Position numbers and translations under genes: made by a program. From contig NZ_JAKVCW010000023.1 of assembly GCF_022448905.1 (NCBI RefSeq), forward strand, positions 1 to 51,081: a stretch of DNA of 51,081 nt. The letters are read 5' to 3'. How positions within the stretch are numbered: position 1 is the stretch's first letter; each line of letters starts with the position of its first letter. Shown here piece after piece: positions 35,771 to 44,726 of the stretch. This DNA is from Shimia sp. Its GTDB lineage: Bacteria; Pseudomonadota; Alphaproteobacteria; Rhodobacterales; Rhodobacteraceae. A model generated the notes under the pieces. The model did not search any database. It was not told the origin of the DNA and saw only the letters and a program-made list of their open reading frames with translations.

Positions 35771-38137
35771 ATGCCTAGGTTTAACTCATGGCTCGATTGG
35801 TTCCTGAAGCCGATTGTGGTTGGCACGCAGAAAGGGGATGTCTTGTCCCTAGAAGGCAACGGCCTGCCTGGAAAAATCTTCGGCCGCGGTGGCAATGACA
35901 CGATAATCGGCGGCAACCGCAGCGATCTGCTGTTTGGCGGCTGGGGCCATGACGATATTTCCGGCGGGCGCGGCAACGACAAGATTTTTGGTGGTACCGG
36001 CAATGACACCATGTCCGGTGGCGAAGGCTACGACCAGATTTGGGGCGGGCGTGGCCGCGACACGGCTGTTTATGAGGGCTCTGTATTTGGCTACAGCTGG
36101 GAACAAGGGTGGTTCCGCAAGTTCTACGTCAAAGACATCGACCACTCCGACGGCAACACTGCCATTGATACCCTGCGCGGTGTCGAGCTTTTGCAATTTG
36201 ACGACTACACCTTCAAATTACGCGGCGCTAATGCCGCACTGGTTCTGGGGGAGGACGCCACCACGGACGAAGACACACCGGTGGTGATTGCTTTTGACGC
36301 TTACGATTTTGACGGCGGCACGGTCACGGTGGCGAGCATTTCCACCTCCCAAGGGAGCCTGAGCCTGATCGGCAGCAGCGGCTTGGCGCAGGGCATGGGG
36401 GTCGGCGCCAGCTTCAGCTATCGTTTTGATCCGACCACAGCCTTCAATTATCTTTCCGTCGGTGACTATGAGACGGCGACCATCACCATTGTGATTGATG
36501 ACGGTCAGGGAAACCTGACAACGCAGACGCTGGATGTCACCGTGACCGGGGTGAATGACGCGCCCAGCATCACCGGCGTGACCAACGAGGTTGGCGACCT
36601 TCAAGAAGACAGCGTGCTTGCCGCAAACGGTGTGGTCTCTGCCGTGGACCCCGACGTGAACGACCTGCTGACCTTCTCGGGCGGGACCGGCACCTATGGC
36701 ACCTTTGCCATTCATCCCGATACCGGCGCCTGGACCTACATTTTGGACAATGCCTCCCTCGCGGTACAGGAATTAAGCGTGGGTGACAGCCTGGTGGACA
36801 CCATTGTGGTGCAGGTTTCTGATGGCAATGGCGGCACTGACTCAGCCAACGTTTCGGTGACAATCTACGGCAGCAACGACACGCCCGTGATCAGCGCGAT
36901 CACCTATGACAATGACTCCGTTACCGAAGACGGCGCGGTGCAAACCGCCTCTGGCGCAGTGGTGGCCAGTGATATCGACAAGAACGACACGCTGAGTTTC
37001 AACGTTGTCGGCAGTGCCACCGGCACCTACGGCACGCTTGCGCTGGATCCCAACACCGGCACCTGGAGCTATGTGCTCGACAACAGTTCTGCGGCAGTGC
37101 AAGCCTTGGCCGCCGGTCAAACCGTTGTGGAGACCTTTGATGTTCAGGTCAGCGACGGCAACGGCGGCTTTGACACGGAAACCATCTCGATTGATGTCAA
37201 CGGCAGCAACGACGTACCAGTGATCAACGGCACCGTGTTTAATGTTCGCGAGGTGACAGAGGACGGCGGGCTCATTGCACGCGGCCTGATTGAGGTGACA
37301 GACATCGATACAAACGACACCCTGAGCTTTACGGTTTTAGGCAGCGACACCAGCGGCTTTGGCACATTGACCGTGAACCCGGATGGCAGTTGGAGCTATG
37401 CGCTCAACAACGACAGCGAGTTGGTGCAGGGGCTGAACACCGGAGATGTGCGCACAGACACCTTCAATGTGGCGGTGACCGATCCAAGCGGTGCGCGGGC
37501 CACTACCACACTCTCCATCACCATCAATGGTGCGGATGACGCGGAACCTGACCCGGGCGATGGCGGCGACGGCGGAGAGCCACCGGCGCCAGTCTCTTCA
37601 ACCCTGTCGTTTGAGGGCCAACCTCACGCGGCCTCTTTTGAAGGCACCGCAGGTGGCGTGCTTTGGTCGGCGGGCTGGGCCACGATCGACACCACGCTGT
37701 TTGGTCAGTTGGGCGGCAACCGTGGCGGCGGGCAGCTTGACACCGGCGTGGCCAACGGCGCCACCAGAGGCGTGATGGTGGTGGGCGGCACGGGTGGCGT
37801 GACGCTGAACGGCGATTTTGTCGACACCTTCGATTTTAAAAGCGCGCAGGTCACTTCGGCATCCAACGAAGGCATGCAATTGACCGTGGAAGCCTTTGAT
37901 CAGTCCTTCCAGTTCATCGAGACCAGCCCCGGTGTGTTTGAAAACGTCGAGGTCTTCACAAGTCTTGGGTCCGAGACCTTCACGCTCTCCACCACCGGCC
38001 CGACATTGCTGGAATTTGACGATGCCATCTTTGATGCGGTAGATCGTGTGGTCTTCACCACCGCTGGCGGCACGCCGTTGCCGCTACCGCTGTCCGGCGA
38101 CCTGTTTGTCATGGATGATGTGACCATTTTTGTCTGA
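35771..38137 (+). CDS. VCBS-repeat protein with N-terminal RTX calcium-binding repeats
   Basis: 788 residues from the ATG at 35771, preceded by GGGGGAG. Residues ~36-98 carry RTX nonapeptide repeats (GGNDTIIGG, GRGNDKIFGGTGNDTMSGG). From ~160 to ~600 lie about four VCBS/cadherin-like repeats, with boundaries NDAPSITG, NDTPVISA and NDVPVING and internal SDGNGG. A DPGDGGDGGEPPAP linker leads to a C-terminal beta-rich domain of ~180 residues. There is no Sec signal, so type I secretion with a C-terminal signal is likely; no T1SS genes are adjacent. Probably an extracellular or surface adhesion protein binding Ca2+. Having RTX repeats at the N-terminus rather than before the C-terminus is unusual. 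Confidence 0.88.
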   Translation: MPRFNSWLDWFLKPIVVGTQKGDVLSLEGNGLPGKIFGRGGNDTIIGGNRSDLLFGGWGHDDISGGRGNDKIFGGTGNDTMSGGEGYDQIWGGRGRDTAVYEGSVFGYSWEQGWFRKFYVKDIDHSDGNTAIDTLRGVELLQFDDYTFKLRGANAALVLGEDATTDEDTPVVIAFDAYDFDGGTVTVASISTSQGSLSLIGSSGLAQGMGVGASFSYRFDPTTAFNYLSVGDYETATITIVIDDGQGNLTTQTLDVTVTGVNDAPSITGVTNEVGDLQEDSVLAANGVVSAVDPDVNDLLTFSGGTGTYGTFAIHPDTGAWTYILDNASLAVQELSVGDSLVDTIVVQVSDGNGGTDSANVSVTIYGSNDTPVISAITYDNDSVTEDGAVQTASGAVVASDIDKNDTLSFNVVGSATGTYGTLALDPNTGTWSYVLDNSSAAVQALAAGQTVVETFDVQVSDGNGGFDTETISIDVNGSNDVPVINGTVFNVREVTEDGGLIARGLIEVTDIDTNDTLSFTVLGSDTSGFGTLTVNPDGSWSYALNNDSELVQGLNTGDVRTDTFNVAVTDPSGARATTTLSITINGADDAEPDPGDGGDGGEPPAPVSSTLSFEGQPHAASFEGTAGGVLWSAGWATIDTTLFGQLGGNRGGGQLDTGVANGATRGVMVVGGTGGVTLNGDFVDTFDFKSAQVTSASNEGMQLTVEAFDQSFQFIETSPGVFENVEVFTSLGSETFTLSTTGPTLLEFDDAIFDAVDRVVFTTAGGTPLPLPLSGDLFVMDDVTIFV

Positions 38138-38232
38138 TCTCCGTTTTGAGACCAATCCCCGGCGGGCTCAGGTTGCGCCGGGCATAGGGCTGCGCTATTG
38201 CGGTCTTAAACGTGTTCAAAAGGATTTATTTC

Positions 38233-39207
38233 ATGTCGCTGAAGCCGGAATTTCACGATCGCATGTTGTCCCTTGGCCTCGCCCGCGTTGCGGAACAGGC
38301 TGCCATTGCGTCCGCTGCCTTGATTGGCAACGGGGACGAAAAGGCTGCTGACCAGGCCGCCGTAAATGCGATGCGCGAGCAGCTCAACCTTTTGGACATC
38401 GCAGGTGTCGTTGTCATCGGCGAAGGCGAGCGTGACGAAGCGCCAATGCTTTACATCGGCGAAGAGGTTGGCAACGGCAACGGCCCGGGCGTGGACATCG
38501 CCCTGGACCCGCTGGAAGGCACCACGCTGACCGCCAAAGACATGCCAAACGCACTGACCGTGATTGCCATGGGCCCGCGCGGCTCCATGCTGCATGCACC
38601 AGACACCTACATGGACAAGCTGGCCATCGGTCCGGGTTACCCTGAAAACGTAGTGTCACTGGACATGAGCCCGAAAGAGCGTGTCGAAGCACTGGCCAAA
38701 GCCAAAGGCTGTGAGACCTCTGACATCACTGTCTGCATTCTGGAGCGCCCGCGCCACGAAGACGTGATTGCAGAAGTGCGCGCCACCGGCGCCTCCATCC
38801 GCCTGATCACCGACGGTGACGTGGCCGGTGTGATGCACTGTGCCGAAGCCGAAGAAACCGGCATCGACATGTATATGGGCCGCGGTGGCGCACCAGAAGG
38901 CGTTCTGGCAGCCGCCGCTCTGAAATGCATGGGTGGTCAGATGTGGGGCCGTCTGGTGTTCCGCAATGACGACGAGCGCGCGCGTGCTGCAAAAACTGGC
39001 ATCACCGATCTGGATCGTATTTACTCCCGTGACGAGATGGTAACGCAGGATGTGATCTTTGCCGCAACCGGCGTGACCGGCGGCTCCCTGCTGCCACGGA
39101 TCAAGCGCACCCCGGGTTGGATCGAGACAGAAACCCTGCTGATGCGTTCCAAATCCGGGTCCGTACGTCGTATGACCTACCGCGCACCAGTGGATCAGAC
39201 CTCTTGA
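38233..39207 (+). CDS. glpX: Class II fructose-1,6-bisphosphatase
   Basis: 324 residues from the ATG at 38233, which has AAAAGGA eight bases upstream. Class II motifs: VVVIGEGERDEAPMLYIGEE, VDIALDPLEGTTLTA (metal-binding Asp/Glu cluster), YMGRGGAPEGVLAAAALK. Catalyses fructose 1,6-bisphosphate to fructose 6-phosphate in gluconeogenesis. Followed by a strong terminator, then recJ. Confidence 0.97.
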   Translation: MSLKPEFHDRMLSLGLARVAEQAAIASAALIGNGDEKAADQAAVNAMREQLNLLDIAGVVVIGEGERDEAPMLYIGEEVGNGNGPGVDIALDPLEGTTLTAKDMPNALTVIAMGPRGSMLHAPDTYMDKLAIGPGYPENVVSLDMSPKERVEALAKAKGCETSDITVCILERPRHEDVIAEVRATGASIRLITDGDVAGVMHCAEAEETGIDMYMGRGGAPEGVLAAAALKCMGGQMWGRLVFRNDDERARAAKTGITDLDRIYSRDEMVTQDVIFAATGVTGGSLLPRIKRTPGWIETETLLMRSKSGSVRRMTYRAPVDQTS

Positions 39208-39249
39208 TCGCAACAGACATTCTTGTTTGATTGGGCCATGCGCCCAGAT

Positions 39250-39274
39250 GGCCCGCCTCTTTGGCGGGCCTTTT
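39250..39274 (+). terminator. Intrinsic terminator after glpX
   Basis: 8-bp stem GGCCCGCC/GGCGGGCC with a TCTTT loop, followed by TTTTCTT. About 40 bp after the glpX stop. Confidence 0.85.
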
Positions 39275-39294
39275 CTTAAGACGAAGGCCCCGAT

Positions 39295-41040
39295 ATGACT
39301 GATTTCCTTGGTGTTTCCGAAAGCTTGACCGGACGGCGCTGGGTGGGGCCGGATGTGGAAACCTCCCGCGCGGCGGAGCAACTGGCGCAAGACACGGCTC
39401 TGCCCCCTGCCCTCTGTGCCGTTCTGGCGCGGCGTGGCGTGAGTGCTGGCGAGGCCGAGAGTTTTCTGGAACCCAAGCTGGTCGATCTGCTGCCGGACCC
39501 ACGCAGTATTAAAGACATGGAAGTGGCCGCGGGGCGGTTCTTGCAGGCCGTGAAATCCCGCCAGCGTATTGCGGTCTTTGCCGATTATGACGTGGACGGC
39601 GGTACCTCAGCTGCCTTGCTGATTACCTGGCTGCGCCAGATGAACCTGCAAGCCACGCTCTACGTCCCGGACCGGATTGACGAAGGCTATGGCCCCAATG
39701 AGGCAGCGATGGCAGACCTTGCGCGGGCGCATGACCTGATCATCTGTGTCGACTGCGGCACCCTGAGTCACGGGCCGATTGCCGCGGCCAAAGGCGCGGA
39801 TGTGGTGGTGCTGGATCACCACCTTGGTGGGGAGACCCTGCCGGACTGCGTGGCGGTGGTGAACCCCAACCGGCAAGATGAAAGCGGCGATCTGGCCCAT
39901 CTCTGCGCGGCGTCGGTGGTGTTCCTGATGCTGGTAGAAGCCAACCGGCAGATGCGGGAGGCGGACGGCACACGGGGGCCGGATCTGATGGCGATGCTGG
40001 ATCTGGTTGCACTTGGCACCGTGGCCGATGTGGCGCCATTGATTGGCGTGAACCGCGCTTTGGTGCGGCAGGGGTTGAAAGTGATGGCCCGGCGGAACCG
40101 TCCCGGCGTGGTGGCGCTTTCTGACGTGAGCCGCATGGATTCTGCGCCCAACAGCTATCACCTTGGCTTCCTGCTGGGGCCACGGGTGAACGCGGGCGGA
40201 CGCATTGGACAGGCCGATCTGGGTGCACGTCTGTTGTCGACCAGCGACCCCGCCGAGGCAGAGGCTTTGGCCGCGCGCCTAGATGAACTCAACACCGAAC
40301 GTCGCGACATCGAAGCCTCAGTGCGGGCCGCCGCCATGGCGCAGGCCGAAGAACGCGGATTGGACGCGCCGCTGGTCTGGGCCGCAGGCGAAGGCTGGCA
40401 CCCCGGCGTGGTGGGCATTGTCGCCTCACGCCTGAAAGAGGCCACCAACCGACCTGCTGTGGTGATTGGACTTGAGGATGGCGAAGGCAAAGGCTCTGGC
40501 AGGTCAATTTCCGGCGTCGATCTGGGCGCGAGCATTCAGAAACTGGCTGCCGAGGGCCTGTTGATCAAAGGCGGCGGACACAAGATGGCCGCGGGCCTCA
40601 GCGTGGCGCAGGATCAGCTGGAACCGGCCATGGAACGCCTGTCTGAACTGCTGGCCAAACAAGGCGCAGGCGACGCCGGGCCCGCAGACCTCAAACTCGA
40701 CAGCTTGCTGATGCCCACAGGGGCCACGGTCGACCTGATCAACGACATCGACAAAGCCGGGCCCTTTGGTGCGGGAGCGGCAGCGCCGCGTTTTGCCTTC
40801 CCGGATGTGGAGATCCGCTTCACCAAACGCGTGGGCGACAGCCACCTGAAACTGACCTTTGGCGACGGGTTTGGCGCGCGCATCGATGCGATTGCCTTTG
40901 GCGCCTATGACACGCCACTGGGACCTGCGCTCGAATCGCATGGCGGCGCGCGGTTCCACTTGGCCGGACGGCTGGAAATCAACACCTGGGGCGGGCGTCA
41001 GTCGGTGCAACTGCGGCTTGAAGACGCCGCCCGCGCCTAG
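39295..41040 (+). CDS. recJ: Single-stranded-DNA exonuclease RecJ
   Basis: 581 residues. DHH-family motifs: FADYDVDGGTSAALL, IICVDCGTLSH, VLDHHLGGETLPD and, in the DHHA1 domain, KGGGHKMAAGLS. 5'-3' ssDNA exonuclease in RecF-pathway recombination and mismatch repair. The start lies just after the glpX terminator, with AAGG upstream of the ATG, so recJ probably has its own promoter or depends on read-through. Confidence 0.96.
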   Translation: MTDFLGVSESLTGRRWVGPDVETSRAAEQLAQDTALPPALCAVLARRGVSAGEAESFLEPKLVDLLPDPRSIKDMEVAAGRFLQAVKSRQRIAVFADYDVDGGTSAALLITWLRQMNLQATLYVPDRIDEGYGPNEAAMADLARAHDLIICVDCGTLSHGPIAAAKGADVVVLDHHLGGETLPDCVAVVNPNRQDESGDLAHLCAASVVFLMLVEANRQMREADGTRGPDLMAMLDLVALGTVADVAPLIGVNRALVRQGLKVMARRNRPGVVALSDVSRMDSAPNSYHLGFLLGPRVNAGGRIGQADLGARLLSTSDPAEAEALAARLDELNTERRDIEASVRAAAMAQAEERGLDAPLVWAAGEGWHPGVVGIVASRLKEATNRPAVVIGLEDGEGKGSGRSISGVDLGASIQKLAAEGLLIKGGGHKMAAGLSVAQDQLEPAMERLSELLAKQGAGDAGPADLKLDSLLMPTGATVDLINDIDKAGPFGAGAAAPRFAFPDVEIRFTKRVGDSHLKLTFGDGFGARIDAIAFGAYDTPLGPALESHGGARFHLAGRLEINTWGGRQSVQLRLEDAARA

Positions 41041-41094
41041 CCAAAGCTTCCTTTAGCCCTCAATATCCTGGGGGACTCGCAGCCCTGCTGTGGT

Positions 41095-41109
41095 GGGGGC
41101 AACGCCCCC
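41095..41109 (+). terminator. GC hairpin after recJ, possible terminator
   Basis: Stem GGGGGC/GCCCCC with an AAC loop, 55 bp after the recJ stop. The T-run is weak and displaced (AAAAATTTT starts about 20 bases later), so this may instead stabilise the 3' end. Confidence 0.4.
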
Positions 41110-41199
41110 GCCGTCGTCGCAAAAATTTTCCGGAAGTCGCGCAAATTTCCACTTGCACCCACCCCATGGTTTCACTAGATACGCCTCACGCTTAAGCGC

Positions 41200-41274
41200 G
41201 TCCCGTTCGTCTATCGGTTAGGACGCCAGGTTTTCAACCTGGAAAGAGGGGTTCGATTCCCCTACGGGATGCCA
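41200..41274 (+). tRNA. tRNA-Glu (UUC), copy 1
   Basis: 75 nt including an encoded CCA. Acceptor stem GTCCCGT/ACGGGAT with a G-U pair at position 1-72, anticodon stem-loop CCAGG-TTTTCAA-CCTGG with anticodon TTC, T-arm GAGGGGTTCGATTCCCCT. First of two identical genes. Confidence 0.97.
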
Positions 41275-41320
41275 TAAGCGGGGTATAGGGACCTGGTCTC
41301 TGACGCGCCCATAAAAGAGC

Positions 41321-41395
41321 GTCCCGTTCGTCTATCGGTTAGGACGCCAGGTTTTCAACCTGGAAAGAGGGGTTCGATTCCCCTACGGGATGCCA
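41321..41395 (+). tRNA. tRNA-Glu (UUC), copy 2
   Basis: Identical over all 75 nt to the copy 46 bp upstream, including the encoded CCA; the spacer itself is not duplicated. Probably one tandem transcript. Confidence 0.97.
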
Positions 41396-41486
41396 CTTTT
41401 ATCCTCCACCACCATGAACCTCACCGCCAAAACGCCTATGCGTTTCCGTGTCGTTTGCCAGGCCTTTCTGCATCTCCACGCAATAG

Positions 41487-41518
41487 AAAAGCGCGCCCAT
41501 CCGTGGGGATGCGCGCGC
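41487..41518 (-). terminator. Terminator of the aldehyde dehydrogenase gene
   Basis: On the minus strand GCGCGCATCC-CCAC-GGAT then GCGCGC pairs with a two-base bulge, followed by TTTTCTATT. Lies 24 bp after the dehydrogenase stop. Confidence 0.65.
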
Positions 41519-41541
41519 CGGAAAGTCTGACCTGGCTGTTC

Positions 41542-43017
41542 CTAGCCCCAGTCGCGGCAGACGTATTTGATCTCGGTGAACTCTTCCATGCCCAGTCGGG
41601 CGCCCTCACGCCCCAAACCGGACTGTTTGGTGCCGCCAAAAGGAATCGGGGCGCCAGTGACCTTGGTGCGGTTCACCGCCACCATGCCGTATTGCAGCGC
41701 ACGGCTGAGGCGGTAGATCCTGCGTGGATCGTGACTGTGCACGTAGGCCACCAGACCATATTCTGTGTCATTGGCCGCCGCGACCACCTCCTCCTCGCTG
41801 TCAAAGGGCGTGATGGGCGCAACCGGACCAAAAGTTTCTTCCGACATGATCTGCGCCTCTGCGGGCACGTCGGTCAGCACGGTGGGTTCAAAGAACAGCG
41901 TGCCCAGCGCATGACGCTTGCCGCCACAGGCCAGCTTGGCACCTTTGGCCAAAGCATCAGCCACATGCTCTTCCTGCTTCTGCACCGCCTTCTCGTTCAT
42001 CAGCGGGCCAATGTCGGGATCGTCCATACCCAGACCAACACTCAACGCCTTGGTGGCGGCGACAAACGTCTCACAGAAAGCCGGGTAGATGTCGCGCTCC
42101 ACAAAAATGCGGTTGGCGCCGAGACAGTCCTGACCCGAGGTGGCAAATTTGGCTTTGATGGTTTCTTCAACTGCCACATCCAGATCCGCGCCCTTGAAGA
42201 CAATCACCGGCGCGTGGCCACCCAGTTCCATGACCAAGCGCTTTACCGTGCTGGCGGACTGACGAAAGAGCAGCTTGCCCACCTCGGTGGAGCCGGTGAA
42301 GGACAGCGCGCGCACGCGGGTGTCGCGGGTCCATGGATCGACAACGGTGGGGGCAATGCCCGTGACCACGTTGAACACCCCCGCCGGAATACCCGCACGC
42401 TCGGCAAGTTCCGCCAGCGCCAAGGCGCTATACGGGGTTTCCCCAGAAGGGTGCGCCACCACGGTGCAGCCAGCGGCCAGCGCGGCGGCGGCCTTGCGGG
42501 TTAGCATGGCAGAGGGGAAGTTCCACGGCGTGATCAGCGCAGCCACGCCCACCGGTTCGCGCCACAGCTCCACCTCGGCATCCGGCAGGTGGCTGGTAAC
42601 CCCCTCGATGTTGGGGCGTTTGGATTCCTCGGCGTAAAACTCCACAAAGGCCGCGCCATAGTCGATCTCGCCGCGGGCTTCGGAAATGGGCTTGCCCTGT
42701 TCCAGCACCATGATCCGTGCAAGATCTTCTTTGTGCTCCAGCTGCAGTTCAAACCAGCGGCGCAAAATGGCCGCGCGCTCCTGTGGCAACAGCGCCGCCC
42801 AGGACGGGAAGGCCGCCTGTGCCGCGTCCACCGCCGTCGAGGATTCCTCAGCAGACATCGCGGCCACGCCGCCCAGATGGGTGCCATCTGCAGGATTGGT
42901 CACAGCAAAGCTGTCACCATCTTTGGCCGCCTGCCATTTGCCGTTGATGTAGGAAAAGGACCGCACAAGGGCCTTGTCGGTGATGTCTGCGCGGGCAGAG
43001 AGCGCGGTTTGCGTCAT
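41542..43017 (-). CDS. gabD: NAD(P)-dependent succinate-semialdehyde-type dehydrogenase
   Basis: 491 residues from the ATG at 43017, which has GAGGAG upstream; the frame is open a little further. ALDH motifs: ITPWNFPSAMLTRKAAAAL, LSFTGSTEVGKLLFRQ, MELGGHAPVIVF (general base Glu) and FATSGQDCLGANR (catalytic Cys), and the C-terminal FGGTKQSGLGREGARLGMEEF. Closest to succinate-semialdehyde dehydrogenases; related enzymes oxidise aspartate semialdehyde in ectoine catabolism, so the gabD name is provisional. The Lrp regulator lies 83 bp upstream on the same strand. Confidence 0.88.
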   Translation of the reverse strand: MTQTALSARADITDKALVRSFSYINGKWQAAKDGDSFAVTNPADGTHLGGVAAMSAEESSTAVDAAQAAFPSWAALLPQERAAILRRWFELQLEHKEDLARIMVLEQGKPISEARGEIDYGAAFVEFYAEESKRPNIEGVTSHLPDAEVELWREPVGVAALITPWNFPSAMLTRKAAAALAAGCTVVAHPSGETPYSALALAELAERAGIPAGVFNVVTGIAPTVVDPWTRDTRVRALSFTGSTEVGKLLFRQSASTVKRLVMELGGHAPVIVFKGADLDVAVEETIKAKFATSGQDCLGANRIFVERDIYPAFCETFVAATKALSVGLGMDDPDIGPLMNEKAVQKQEEHVADALAKGAKLACGGKRHALGTLFFEPTVLTDVPAEAQIMSEETFGPVAPITPFDSEEEVVAAANDTEYGLVAYVHSHDPRRIYRLSRALQYGMVAVNRTKVTGAPIPFGGTKQSGLGREGARLGMEEFTEIKYVCRDWG

Positions 43018-43100
43018 GGTAGAAAGTCTCCTCTTGATGAGGAGACCCTGCCGCAAGTCCACAGAAGATTTGTCCGAAGTTGTTGGTGTTCGCAGAGGAT

Positions 43101-43589
43101 TTAGCTGCGTTCCGTCGCGCCAAGCAGCACATCAAACGGTGGCGCGCCGTGCTCCTTCACCGGCTTGGTCACGATGTAGGTGAAATAGCGCGACAGGCCG
43201 ATGCGCGCGTCCAGCATTTCGTCAATCAAGCGCTGATACGCGTCGATGTCGCTGGTCACAATTTGCAGCAGATAGTCAAAGCCTCCGCCAAGCGCCCAGC
43301 AGGCCACAACCTCGTCATAGCGCTGCATCGCGGCCTCAAAGGCCCGGAAGCTGGCCGCGGTGTGGTCGGCGATCTCGGCAGAGACAAACACGGTGACATT
43401 GGGCGCAAGTTTCTTGAGGTTGATGCGCGCGCCGTAGCCTTCGATAAGCCCGGCTTTTTCAAGCTTCTTCAGACGATCCCAGCACGGGGTTGGCGAGAGG
43501 CCAATTTTCTCTGCCAGTGCCGCTTTGGTGATGCGGCCTTCTCGCGTCAACACAGCAAGGATGTCGATGTCCCGTTGGTCCAGCTTCAT
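43101..43589 (-). CDS. Lrp/AsnC-family transcriptional regulator
   Basis: 162 residues from the ATG at 43589 (MKLDQRDIDILAVL), the normal start for this family; the upstream open frame is non-coding in appearance. HTH GRITKAALAEKIGLSPTPCWDRLKKLEKAG, then the RAM domain (ACWALGGGFDYLLQIVTSDIDAYQRLID). The sequence is reminiscent of regulators next to ectoine or GABA catabolic genes. It probably controls the dehydrogenase gene that follows. Confidence 0.88.
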   Translation of the reverse strand: MKLDQRDIDILAVLTREGRITKAALAEKIGLSPTPCWDRLKKLEKAGLIEGYGARINLKKLAPNVTVFVSAEIADHTAASFRAFEAAMQRYDEVVACWALGGGFDYLLQIVTSDIDAYQRLIDEMLDARIGLSRYFTYIVTKPVKEHGAPPFDVLLGATERS

Positions 43590-43891
43590 AGCAAAAACCC
43601 CAAACCGCTTGGGGCTGTGCGCATATCGGGGCGGCCCCCTGAAGCATATGTAGGTGTGGTGAACATCATAGCCAGACTGCGTTATCAGCACCGCTTTGCT
43701 ATCGGCAAGTCCAATCGCCTTGCCCGCCAAAACTGACCGAAAAAATTTCCAGATTCCGACTTTCGCGAACCATCGCTTAACCACTGACTCTTCATTAACC
43801 AAATCGCTCTACGGTTTCCCTGTGTTGTAAGCCCCGCGCCTGCCCTCTCTGATTCTCTCTTCAGGGCGCGGTTCGTAAGGGAATGGGAACT
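43590..43891. other. Intergenic region between Lrp gene and small ORF
   Basis: About 300 bp that should contain the divergent promoters. AT-rich with a repeated CGCTTAACCA/CATTAACCA word near 43770-43800, possibly part of a regulator site. The open minus-strand frame through it lacks coding character. Confidence 0.4.
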
Positions 43892-44104
43892 ATGACAAAA
43901 ACACATTTGTCAGTCTGGGTACTGCCACGCAGCCAAACGCAAGACGCGCGCCCTCCAGCGCGTCGGGCGAATCGTACGGGTGCGTTCATCGTGGCCGCCT
44001 GTGGCGACACGGACTTCGCTGTGGAGCCCAAGCCATCCTGCAACAAAAACCGCCGGATCTGGCCGCACACCGCGCCGACTCGTCCCCGGATTTTTGCGCG
44101 CTAG
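43892..44104 (+). CDS. Small hypothetical protein
   Basis: 70 residues from the ATG at 43892 (MTKTHLSVWVLPRSQTQDAR), with GGGAATGGGAAC just upstream; an ATG three codons earlier is in frame. Very basic (many Arg) with a short central hydrophobic patch (TGAFIVAACGDTDFAV). No family recognised. Evidence that it is real is limited to the ribosome site, the AT-rich upstream region and the fact that it fits exactly before the convergent trmO stop. It could be spurious. Confidence 0.35.
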   Translation: MTKTHLSVWVLPRSQTQDARPPARRANRTGAFIVAACGDTDFAVEPKPSCNKNRRIWPHTAPTRPRIFAR

Positions 44105-44107
44105 TCT

Positions 44108-44608
44108 TTAGAGTTCTGGCGGCACATCCACGGCAGGCGCGCTGGGTTTGATATCCAAGAGCGGCGTGCCGTCAAAACAGTCGATGGCGTCAATGCCCAT
44201 GACGCCTGCTTCCAAATCCAGCGACGTGATGCGCACCGCCGCCAGTGAAATCGGGTTCACGCGGTTGGGCGAGCGCAGTGCGAAGGTCCCGCTCGCGGTA
44301 TCGCGATGCCGGGGCCGCTGGGTGATCAGATCGCGCCGCGCCTGATGCATCCAGTAAAACAGCAAAATCCCCTGCCCGACTTCCAAACCCGTCAGTCCCT
44401 GTGCAAAGCCAGGCTCCAGCACAACACGGGCGCCCTGACCGGTTTCGCGGGCACGGGTCACGTTCTTGGGACAATCGCCGCGCTGCCATGGGGTTTCGAT
44501 GTGACCAATAAAGCGCAACTGCGCATCCACGCGCTCCAGTGGATCAAAAGACAGACGGTCCTCGCCGTCACGTTGCTCTGGAAAGGCGGTTGTGGTGGGC
44601 TCGGTCAT
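44108..44608 (-). CDS. trmO: tRNA m6t6A37 methyltransferase TrmO (TsaA family)
   Basis: 166 residues with AGGAA seven bases before the ATG. TsaA/TrmO motifs: FIGHIETPWQRGDCPKN, GLTGLEVGQGILLFYWMHQARRDL, GTFALRSPNRVNPISLAAVRI and GIDAIDCFDGTPLLDIKP. Uses SAM to methylate t6A at position 37 of a threonine tRNA. Bacterial TrmO such as the E. coli protein has an extra C-terminal domain; this short form is common in alphaproteobacteria. Confidence 0.88.
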   Translation of the reverse strand: MTEPTTTAFPEQRDGEDRLSFDPLERVDAQLRFIGHIETPWQRGDCPKNVTRARETGQGARVVLEPGFAQGLTGLEVGQGILLFYWMHQARRDLITQRPRHRDTASGTFALRSPNRVNPISLAAVRITSLDLEAGVMGIDAIDCFDGTPLLDIKPSAPAVDVPPEL

Positions 44609-44692
44609 GGCGGGGTTCCTCGGATGTCTTCCGCACTCTGCCAGCAGACCTGAGGGGATGCCAGCCTCTGCTTGGTCGCACCCTGAAAATGA

Positions 44693-44720
44693 AAAACGCC
44701 GCTCCGGAGAGCGGCGTTTT
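44693..44720 (-). terminator. Terminator of the peptide ABC transporter operon
   Basis: 12-bp stem AAAACGCCGCTC/GAGCGGCGTTTT with a CGGA loop; on the minus strand it is followed by a T-rich tail (TTTTTCATTTT). Begins 6 bp after the ATPase stop codon. Confidence 0.88.
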
Positions 44721-44726
44721 CTGGTT

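Noticed and set aside
35416..36012. 198-residue minus-strand frame, Pro-rich, opposite hom end and RTX repeats
   Set aside because: Pro-rich repeats are the reverse-strand reading of Gly-rich RTX nonapeptides.
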